Origin: Liolophura sinensis
Lineage: Eukaryota > Mollusca > Polyplacophora > Chitonida > Chitonidae
Direction of reading: 5' to 3'
NCBI RefSeq assembly: GCF_032854445.1
Contig: NC_088296.1
Span: forward strand, 15,365,485-15,429,484
Length of the DNA stretch: 64,000 bases
A model generated the notes under the pieces. The model searched no databases. It had not been told where the DNA came from and was given only the letters and a program-made list of their open reading frames with translations. This document shows positions 41,201-53,200 of this stretch, piece after piece. Within the stretch, counting starts at the first letter, position 1, and each line of letters begins with the position of its first letter. The position numbers and the translations under genes were made by a program.

Positions 41201-44200
41201 ATGCTGACAGAGTTAGGGAGTGTTATGTCTGATAGAGACAAAGTGGCTAAATGCTAGAGTTATGATTATCACAAAATGTGGTTGTACACTGTAGACATGA
41301 TGACAGGCAGCCACATGCTGACAGAGCTTGAGAGTAGTGTTTCTGATACAGGCAAAGTGGTTAAATGTTAAGAGTTATGATTATCACAAAATGTGGTTGT
41401 ACCTTGTAGACATGATGACAGCCAGCCAGATGCTGACAGAGCTAGAGAGTGTGGCTTTCCAGCCAGAAGAAGAGGTAGAACCTCAGCTGAGGAAGATGAC
41501 CAAAAACCTTCATTACAGTATGTCACTGATTGGTTGTGGTTGTTGTGGTTGGATTGGTGTTGGTAGACTGTGCTGAAGAATAAATATTTTCACCTGATTG
41601 TGACACCTTAGCAAGATTTATGAATGTAGGAAGAAATACAATTTACTTGAAAAATACAAGGCATGAATCCTTGGCCAGTCTAATACTTTATTCATTTATT
41701 TATTTATTTTAAGTTGTACTGAAGGCCATACTCAAGAATTTTTCACTCATGCATTGGTGGTAAGTTTTTTTGGTGGAGAGAAAAGAGAGTGTCCAGAATA
41801 ATCCACTGACCTTTGGACAATTGTTGATGAACTTTCTCACGTCTGATGTACTACCATGTACACCATACTAGTGGAAGACTAATGCTGTTCTACAAAGATT
41901 AGACTGTAGAATCAGTCATATGAGTGTTGATTGTCCACCGCTTATTTAGCTGTGTAGGAAAGGCTCATGACCTGTAGCAGATATATAGTGTTTGTCTTTC
42001 AATGGCTGGGGCACACAAGGTACGGGTTCAAACCCAGGCCTGAACAAGAAATTTGTACATTCCCCTGACTCCCAGTGTCCTTGGTGTCTTGGTGACATTC
42101 GTTGAAGAACTGACATGACATGCAGGGAGGTTAATCTGATGATCCAGTTGCCAAAGTTTGGTGATAATTACCCCAGGCCCAGACACTTCATTGTGTCAAT
42201 TTCCTCCACCCATAAAATGGATCGCTGTTACATGAGTGAAAATCTCTTGAGTATGGCCACAAACAGCTATCTAATAAATAATATAGTTTTCTATTGAAAT
42301 TTTTACTATATAGTTCTATTTTTCACCAGGAGGAAAGATTGAAGGTGTCGTCTTTGTTGTTAGTCACACAAAAGATTTTAGTTTAGATCTTTAAAATCAT
42401 TTTAAATTACTTTCTATGGAAAGACAGAAACAGTGTTAATAATTTTATCCTGCAGTTTTATTTGAGATAATAGGATTAATGATGATGATGATTCATAATT
42501 AATAATAATAATTAATTAATAATATACACATGGAGAAATCATATTTTGTGGCTCTTTTTTTGGACACTTTGGGGCCTCCGTGGCCAAGGGGGGTTAGCAA
42601 GCCACCGGGGCGCAATGTCCCAGGAGCCTCTCACCAATGCAATCACTGTCAGCCCAAGTCCAGTTCTTGCTGGCTTTCTCCTTGGTGGTACGTGGGAATG
42701 CCTGTCAGTAACCTGCCAATAGTCACCGGTTTCCCCCAGGCTGTGCATAGTTTCCACCCACCCTAACACTGGCCGCTGTTGTATAAGTGAAATATTTTTG
42801 ATTATAGCATAAAACACCCATCAGATAAATAAAATGGTCACTTTTGAGGATTTAATTAGGCACTTTTGAAAAATGAGTCGTGCGAAAATATGCATGTAAT
42901 TTCATTTGGCATGCTGCTTAACACGGTGACAAATTGCTTTTACACATGTAGTTACACCTCATTTCAATTAAGGTGAAAGAAAACCCTAAAGAATACAACA
43001 GGCTATCAGCATTACCAGCGTAATGTTTGTCATCATATACATATTTGCAGTGAAAAAAAAAATAGATCAGCATGTAGTTCCCCATGGTCTTTCCAAGAAA
43101 GAGCAGAGCCAGTTGGTGTTCTGTTTCTAAATTTGCTTTCTTGGATATTTTGGTTATAATATAATTTGTTTCTCTGCAGTTCTGGATGAATTGATGACAC
43201 TATTTGGCACGATACTTGTTAGTGACAGGGTAAGTTGAGGTTAATGATGTCTTCAGTATGGAAATACAGGTACCTGAGCCCCTCGTGTGGGAAGGTCTGT
43301 CAGCAACCTGCAGATGGTTGTGAGTTTCCCGCGGCCTGTGTCCAGTTTCCTTCCCCCATAATGCTGGTTGCCTTCAGATAAGTGAACCATTGTTGTGTAA
43401 GGGGTAAAACATATCAACCAAATAAATAAATCCAGTACCTTCCAAAGCAAGCCTCCTTATCTTGTTACAGATGCTCTTGATCTTGAACTGATCCTCATTG
43501 AAGTCTGTAGTAGTGAACTGTTAGTGATGTTCGGTATGAATATGTAAATTTCTCTTCAAAAGAAAAAGGGGGCCTCCGTGGCTCATTCGGTTAGCGCGCT
43601 AGTGCAGCGTAATGACCCAGAAGCCTCTCACCAATGCGGTCACTGTGAGTTCAAGTCCAGCTCATGTTGGCTTCCTCTCCGGCCGTAAGTGGGAAGGTCT
43701 GCCAGCAACCTACGGATGGTCGTGGGTTTCCCCTGGCTCTGCCCGGTTTCCTACCACCATAATGCTGGCCGCCATCGTATAAGTGAAATATTCTTAAGTA
43801 CAGGGTAAAACACCAATCAAACAAACAAACAAATAAAAGAAAAGGTGACATAATATAAGTGTAGTTATTTCTGAAGAATGATGAGGAATGAATAAAAGAC
43901 ATGGATGATTTTTGGGGTTTTTTCTGACATGCTTGGTAACTTTAAATAATATCTTATCAATCAGTTTTAATATGCAATTCATATGGCCATGGTCGTACGT
44001 GGGAAGGTCTGCCAGAAACCTGCGGATGGTCGTGGGTTTCCGGTTTCCTCCCATCGTAATGTGGCTGCGGTCGTAAAAGTGAAATATTCTTCAGTACGAT
44101 GTAAAACACCAATCAAATAAATAAATAAGTAAATATGGCCATGGTGATAAATAAATAAATAAATCAATGAATAAAACAAACTTTCTTTGCTGTTTGCTTC

Positions 44201-47200
44201 TCAGGAACCTGTTGTCTCCTCTTTGGTGAATTATTCGCGTGAGCCGACTAGGACAAACGTGGTGACACGAGAGCAGACAGATGATTCGGGTCACGGATTC
44301 ACCCCTGTGAATGGCCGAAATCGATCCGCCGGCTCGCGACAAAGTGACAAGTGCATGGGCTGTCAGAACGAGACTGTGACAGAGTTGAGGGAGGCGTGCA
44401 CACTGCTGTTAGTATTGTAGTTGTTCCAACAATTTTGTATGTTAAAGTAGTTCGCTACATTTAACTTGTCAAACTCAGATTTTTAAAGAAATGATCCAGT
44501 GATTTGTTGTGAGAAAAAGTAATGAGGAACAGGGGTCAACAAAATACATTTTTATCCAAGGAGAATATAAAGTGCCTTCACGTTTGTCCCTTTGCTCCTG
44601 TGCTTTACACAACTATACTAGATATCACTCGGATGTATAGATGTTTGCTTAACTTCTAACACATTTGTAAAAATAATCGTGGAATAGAATATATCAAATG
44701 AAACAAGGGGTCACCAAACTACTTCCTTGGCTAACGTGAGTGCAAAATGAGTTTGTGTGAGCGAAATGGTATGCCTGTAGAAATGTAAAGTGGGACATAC
44801 ATTGCCCTTTTTAGTGATGCAACCAGCGGATGGTCGTGGAGTGAAATATTCTTGAGTACAGCGTAAAACACCAATCAAATAAATCAAATAAATAAATTTT
44901 GCATATGAAAGAGTACTTTTCAGAGAAATTTATTCACATTTTTAACAAAACAAAATTGGAGACAAAACTGCATCGATCAGATTGGTCAGTTTGAGGGTTT
45001 CACACAAAAAGTATAATTTTATTTGAATACACGGAATAATACCTTCAGAGTATGCCTGAATAAACACCTTGCAAGCATGTGAAATGGTTGAAGAATGACA
45101 GTACATACATGCACATACCTTCTAATGTTTTGCTTTTGTGTGTTTCAGTCAGTGTCAGTTGGATGTTGAGGCCAGAAAACATCAAGAACAAATAAGGTAC
45201 ATGTAATTATCTATTGATTTATCCTCTCAAAGTGCTGGTTCAAATCTGGGCTTTTGTTTAGGAATTTGTAGATTTTATTGCTGTCATGGCTTGCGACACT
45301 TTGATGGCAGTATGCGCTCAATGAGGCTTGTACGGCAGCTTGATGGCAGTAAGTGTTGAACAAGGTTTGTACGGCAGCTTGATGGCAGTAAGTGTTGAAC
45401 GAGCCTTGTACAGCAGCTTGATGGCAGTAAGCGCTCAACGAGCCTTGTACAGCAGCTTGATGGCAGTAAGCAATCAACGAGGCTTGTACAGCAGCTTGAT
45501 GGCAGTAAGCGCTCAACGAGGCTTGTACCGCAGCTTGATGGCAGTAAGCGCTCAACGAGCCTTGTACAGCAGCTTGATGGCAGTAAGCAATCAACGAGGC
45601 TTGTACAGCAGCTTGATGGCAGTAAGCACTCAACGAGGCTTGTACGGCAGCTTAATGGCAGTAAGCGCTCAATGAGGCTTGGACAGCAGCTTGATGCGCA
45701 TCCATTCATTGATATGATCGAAGACTTGTTATCGATATTGCAAGTGTGAAAGTTTGTCAGTAACTTGCCTGAGGTAGATGGTTTACTGCATGATCTCTGA
45801 TTTCCTCCATCTATAAAACTGACTGCCAATGGAGGGGAACTCATAAACCTGCTTCTGGCTTGTAACAAGGTGGTCAAGTTGTTCTTTCCTTTATTAGATC
45901 TCCATTATCGGTGTGGGCATGCTCATAAAACATATATGAAATACACACGCAAAGTGCAAATCAGTGCGTTCTACTGTCATTTGGACCTTCTGTGTCCTCG
46001 AGTCTACTGTATTGTAAAAGTGAAAAAATTAATAAATAAAACAACTGAAGCTCAATTGAAGCTTGTACACTGTATCAGTAAATACTGTAATCATTAAGCA
46101 TGATTTTGTGTTATCTCCTGCGACCTCAGGCCAGAGAGAGTTTATACTGGATGGTTCGTGATTTGGATACAACACACATTATTGTGTTACATATTTTCTT
46201 GCTTTTAATTCAGAAAAAACACACAGATGATGATGGAGATGCAGAAAACCATAGAAGAGCTCCAGAAGGAGTTAGCTGCCCTTACTAAGACTGCAGAGGG
46301 TATGAAGGAGGTAAGAACATACATGTAGTTTACATGAGTTTACGGTTTTGTGTTCGTAACATAAATATTTATTTATTTATTTGATTAGTGCTTTACACAG
46401 CACTCAAGAATATTTCACTTAGACGACAGTATCCAGGGTGCTATCTCAAAAAGTACGGGACTGCATGTTTTGAAGTCAGATTTTGCACACATGAAGGGCA
46501 CAGTAGTATGGGGGGGGGGATGTTCTTTCACTTATTCTCTGCATTCATGTTAAATACTATACATTACAAGTTGCATGACTTCAGTACTTTATGTACCGAG
46601 CTGAAGTTTTGCTTATATATGTCTTGTACAGGCCAGTTGTTTTTGGTACCCTAGCTACCAAATCTAAGATTTATATGCAGTCTCTTACATATTTTAAAGA
46701 AATGAAACTTAGTTCACTTTAATTGACATCTGTACATCCTGTGTCAGAAAGTGACTTGTTGTTGTTGTTGTTGCTGCTGTACTGGGCCCAGTTGTTCAAA
46801 GGCGTATTAGCTAATACTGGTATTAAGTCATGTTTTATAGTTAAAATTTAACGTAACTCTGCAGCCAATGTAGTTCTCCACAGTCAGAGTATAACAGCAG
46901 CAGTTTTAATTCATATTTAATACTCTGGTACACAATTTATTTTAGGCTAAGCACTAAACTGAAGACCAGTCTTAAAGTTAAACCAAGTATCAAGTGTTAA
47001 ACCAGTAGTGAACAACCGGGTCCTGGGAACCTTTCAAAAACTGCCAAAACACAGTCAGTCAGTTTACACAAGTTTTACTGTATTATAGTCATGGAAGTCT
47101 TTGTTATTGATCTTATCTCTCCCATAGCCTCCGCCAATACCAACCATCATGTTCACCAGGATGGACTCTGAAAGGAATGCTAAAATCATGAAGAAGGCTC

Positions 47201-50200
47201 TGAATGAGGATAGGCTCAACACTGACCAGTACAAGGTAATGCTGATAAGAACCATATGTTACCTAACAAAGCCTGCAAGACCAAAATATGAACGGCAAGG
47301 TTAGTGTTGCTCTCAAATGCATTATAGGGAAAACAATTTAGGCAGTTCTCTAGTATTTCTAGCTTTGTTAGAATAGGTTCAATACTGACCAATGCAAGGC
47401 AGGAGAATAACAAAGCACAAATTTGCCTTGACATCCTGCACAGAGTTCATGTTATCTAGCATACAGGCCCCATGTTAACTGAATGGCCCGTGTTGAAAGA
47501 TAGCATGCCCTAAATATGACCCAACTCACTAGTTTAGCATCACATATAATAGATGTTGAATCATGCTGAGAAACCTCATTTAAAAGAAAAACTGTTACAA
47601 TACATCATTCTGCTAGTTTTAATTTTGAACAGAAATGTTCCAGTGGTATTCGTAGAAATGTATCAGTGGGAGTTTAAAATAGGCAGTCTTAGTGCATGTA
47701 CTTCCTTATTTGGTGTTCTACATGAGGAAATTTAGAGGATATAGGAGGATTAAGTACAGTTAATTCAGTACAGCGTAGGCTAGCAAACTGTGATTTAAAG
47801 GAGCATTAGATCATTCCTGGTGTTTTCAGAATAGCATTTCATTGAGACAGCAGTGTGAATATGTCAGCTATTAGTCAGGCCTGCTGCATGTGCAATGCAA
47901 GGAGACAGGTTGTGATATTACAAGGTGTCTTCAGCTTTGCGTTTTAGTGGTGCAGCACTAGTACTGTGAATATGTCAGCACTGAGACAGGCCTGTTATAT
48001 GTACAAGGAGACACATTGTTGTGATATTACCAGATGTCCTCAGCATGGTGTTTTAGTGGTGCAGCACTAGTAGTGTGAATATGTCAGCACTGAGACAGGC
48101 CTGCTACATGTACAAGGAGACACATTGTTGTGATATTACCAGGTGTCCTCAGCATAGTGTTGTAGTGGTGACAGCACTAGTGCTGTGAATATGTCGGCAT
48201 TGAGACAGGCCTGCTACATGTACAAGGAGAGACCTTGTTGTAGTATTATATATTATAAAATAGAGTTGACAGCAATTGTAAGCCACTAAGCAATCCATCA
48301 AGCAGAAACGGACAGCCATTATGTTAAAGTTAGCCTCTTAACACAACTGTAATTCTTCAATTTTTCCGCATCTTTTCAAACCTATTCTGAAGGCATTATT
48401 CTGATAATGACATTTTTTGTGAAGCCCTGAAATTTGTCAATCCAACCAATATCATTTTGTCTCCAAAATCTAATTATAAATGTGCATAAATTGCAGTAGA
48501 GTTGCTCTTTCATGTACAGAGAGGTTGGGGTATAAGGGTATGTGATATTCTTGAGCACAAACACTGCTTTACCAAACTGTGTGCTACTCTAACTGTTATT
48601 TTCCCTTTCTCATTGCCTTTAGAGAAGTAAAGAGTGAATGATAAATGCAGGATAGATTCCTAATCTTGCCGATCCTTCCATAAATCCTTGAGCATTAAAT
48701 CTCGATCAGAGAAAATGCAATACAAATGATTGCATGCAGTATTAAGCCCGAGATCAAGGAACTGAGATTTGACCTTGGCCAGGTGCGTACACTGGCATGA
48801 CGCCAGTTCTGTATTAGTCACTGATTTGGATGAAATGATTACAGCATGGATTATGGCACCTGCAAATCCTGTATATCAGGGATCAGAGTCTTTATAGCAG
48901 CAGCTAGAGGTGCTTTACAAGGTTAAAACTGGGGGCCAGAAAGCTCTTCTCTTCCCCTCCATAAAAGAAACCATCTAGGTAGAAATCTGTTAATCTGCAG
49001 AATTTAACATACATATTCATGGGAGTTCTCTGGTGCAAGGGCTCATTAGTACTGTATTTCACCTAAGCTTAGCACTTTTTGCTTAGCATTTTTCACCTAA
49101 TCTTAGCATTTTTCAACCATCTAAGCTTAGCATTTTTCACCCTCCCAAGCTTAGCATTTTTCACCGAAGCTTAGCATTTTTCACCCTCCTAAGCTTAGCA
49201 TTTTTCACCTAAGCTTAACATTTTTCGCTTAGCATTTTTCGCCTAAGCTTAACATTTTTCACCTAAGCTTAGCATTTTTAATGTGACACATTTTGCTTGA
49301 GTCTGATTGATTCACCAACCAGTTTTTATTTTGTGGAGTTGAATGAATTTCTTATCAGACAAATTTAAGTGTTGGCATCAAAAAGATCATTTTAAGGCAT
49401 TTATGTGCCTGGTAAAGTGCATTTTCCCATACCAAATTTAGGGTCAAATACAGTATGTGTCAGTGTCATGTTGATCCTGAACCGTTAGTTCGAGACCACA
49501 CACATCTGCAGGGTGCAAAATGATCACATGTTTTGCGAACATGTAAATTATGCTTGTGATGAAATGAATAAAATCTACCTGTCATGAAAGAAATCCAGAA
49601 TACAGTCAACCATATACCAATGCCATTTTTCAGTGTTGATTTGCAAGTTTTGCAGATAACTAAAAACCAAAGAATTGGCACAGGTAACAAAAATCAGTAC
49701 CTGTCACATGTGACAGGTCAAACCAAATAAACATTTCACCCCGTGATCAGGGCACTTCACTGATCTGCACCTATGCTTTGTGGAAGACAAGATGGAAGAT
49801 AACATGAGGAGCTGTAACGAAATAAACAACAATGGAGTGAGTGAGTGAGTGAGTGCTTGGGGTTGAACGTCGTACTTAACGATTTTTCAGTAATATGACA
49901 ACAAAGGAATCCTTAGGGTGTATGTAATGTGCCTCCTTGTTGCTGGATGGATCTCCACCGCTCTTTTATCTAGTGCTGCTTCACTGAGACGACTTACTGA
50001 AGGCAAATAAGCCGCCTCACCCAAACCATTATACTCATACGGGTAAACCAGTCGTTGCACTATCCCTTTCATGCAGAACGCCAAACGAGGAAGTTACAAC
50101 TTCCTCTTTTAAAGTCTTAGGTATGACTTGACCCAGACAACAATGGAAGATAGTCTAATAACTGGGGCTTATCATAACTGGAAAGTACAGTATGTTAAGA

Positions 50201-53200
50201 CAGCAGAGGAATGTGCACAGCATACGCAAATTATGAGCTTCAAGAAGACGTATTTTTGGACTACTGTGATTCTTTAACATTTTTGCATGTTTGCTAAGGT
50301 GTTAATTCAAGCATATTCTGAAGGCATTATTCTCTGTAGACAAATAAAATTTTACTTTTTTGTAAAGCCCTGAAACTGGCCAATTCAGGAAATTTTCTTT
50401 TGTCTCTAAAATAATATTAAAGATGTGCATAAATCCCACTGAAAGTTGCTCTTTCATATGCGAAAGGTTGAGGGTAACTTCCATGTTATTTTAATATAGA
50501 CAGTATTTTACAGTGCAAGTCAAGCATGTAGGTACGAATAAAGTGGCCAATGACTGCCTATGGTTAGCAATGGTTTCTCAGTACGGTAAAGCCTAGGTGA
50601 ACTTTAGGGTATATACTGCATATCAGCTGCACGGTACTTGAGCAGGCGTGCGGTAATACATTATTTGCTGCATACCTGCAGCCACACAGGGCATGTACAT
50701 TTATTAGAATGCCCTGCAGTAATGTATAGAGTAGTGAAGAGTGGGAAATGACACAAGGAAATACAAGACCCATTATTTTGGGGTTTGTTTAAGAATTTTC
50801 CTGTACATTTGCTGTGAAGTGCCACAGTGCTCTATATATATTTGTAATTCTTCTTGTATCAGGTGTAATTCCAGGCAGTATAGTGAATGGAACAGCCAAG
50901 GTGTATATATATACATGTATGTAGTGTTAGACCCTAATCAGGCTTACACAAAACCAATACCGACATCATTAGCAACGGTAATCCAGGGGAGATAATCAGC
51001 TTTCCTGACTGACCCTTTTGTATTTGTCTCAACCTGTCTGCATTGTGTTTGTGTTTTGCTTGTGTGTGACAAGTTTCCAAGTTGGTCATTCACTGTGATG
51101 TAAGTCAGAGAGTTAACACCACAGTGTTCAGATATACCCAACATTACACAGACTGTCGCTGCTCGGCTTATGATCTGCATGTTTTGTACAGTGTGCAACA
51201 AGGCATGGACATTCTCTCAATGATGTAAGTCGGACAGTTTAATACTGCAGAGGTTTATAGGTATACCAAACTTCACACAGACCTCCAGCTTAGCTTGTGA
51301 GCTGCCATTGTTGTTATGTAGAACACTAGGAATTGGTCGACATGTATATGATGTAAGTTTGGACTTTAATTTGCCGGTACTGTGGAGAGGTATAACCAAA
51401 CGTAATATATAACTGTGTATGAGTGGCCATGTTAGGCTCAGTTGTCTGCCCCGTAGTAGAAATTGTGCAGTGTTATTCAGTGTTAGTTTTCTGTACTTGC
51501 TCCTAAAACAAACTGGATGTTGCCTGCATATACCGAATTTGTATCTGAGGTTTGACTTCATGAAAATCACAAGTTTCTTCCTGAGGTAAGCCAAATTTAG
51601 TTACAAATGGCAAATATTATAAAAATCAGGTGTGAAAGATTGTTGTTTTTTTTTTATAATGGTACATTTTATCCTTCATATGGCATGCACTCAGTGTGGG
51701 TTCACAAAGCTTATGACTCTTACACACTCATAATTCACTGACACCCTGAATATATCTGTTGCAACCATATATACACACATGTACATGTCATATGGCATGC
51801 ACTCAGTGTGGGTTCACAAAGCTTATGACTCTTACACACTCATAATTCACTGACACCCTGAATATATCTGTTGCAACCATATATACACACATGTACATGT
51901 CATATGGCATGCACTCAGTGTGGGTTCACAATGCTTATGACTCTTACACACTCATAATTCACTGACACCCTGAATATATCTGTTGCAACCATATATACAC
52001 ACATGTACATGTCATATGGCATGCACTCAGTGTGGGTTCACAATGCTTATGACTCTTACACACTCATAATTCACTGACACCCTGAATATATCTGTTGCAA
52101 CCATATATACACACATGTACATGTCATATGGCATGCACTCAGTGTGGGTTCACAATGCTTATGACTCTTACACACTCATAATTCACTGACACCCTGAATA
52201 TATCTGTTGCAACCATATATACACACATGTACATGTCATATGGCATGCACTCAGTGTGGGTTCACAATGCTTATGACTCTTACACACTCATAATTCACTG
52301 ACACCCTGAATATATCTGTTGCAACCATATATACACACATGTACATGTCATATGGCATGCACTCAGTGTGGGTTCACAATGCTTATGACTCTTACACATT
52401 CATAATTCACTGACACCCTGAATATATCTGTTGCAACCATATATACACACATGTACATGTCATATGGCATGCACTCAGTGTGGGTTCACAATGCTTATGA
52501 CTCTTACACACTCATAATTCACTGACACCCTGAATATATCTGTTGCAACCATATATACACACATGTACATGTCATATGGCATGCACTCAGTGTGGGTTCA
52601 CAATGCTTATGACTCTTACACACTCATAATTCACTGACACCCTGAATATATCTGTTGCAACCATATATACACACATGTACATGTCATATGGCATGCACTC
52701 AGTGTGGGTTCACAATGCTTATGACTCTTACACACTCATAATTCACTGACACCCTGAATATATCTGTTGCAACCATATATACACACATGTACATGTCATA
52801 TGGCATGCACTCAGTGTGGGTTCACAATGCTTATGACTCTTACACACTCATAATTCACTGACACCCTGAATATATCTGTTGCAACCATATATACACACAT
52901 GTACATGTCATATGGCATGCACTCAGTGTGGGTTCACAATGCTTATGACTCTTACACACTCATAATTCACTGACACCCTGAATATATCTGTTGCAACCAT
53001 ATATACACACATGTACATGTCATATGGCATGCACTCAGTGTGGGTTCACAAAGCTTATGACTCTTACACACTCATAATTCACTGACACCCTGAATATATC
53101 TGTTGCAACCATATATACACACATGTGCATGTTAGTCTTCAATCATTTCTCATGTTTACAAAGTCTTTAAGTATATTCTGAAGACATTTTTCTGTGTTGA

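Noticed and set aside
45211..45877. ORFs of 115-197 codons on both strands
   Set aside because: The 39-bp repeat is a multiple of three without stops, so it opens several frames at once. It lies in intron 22.
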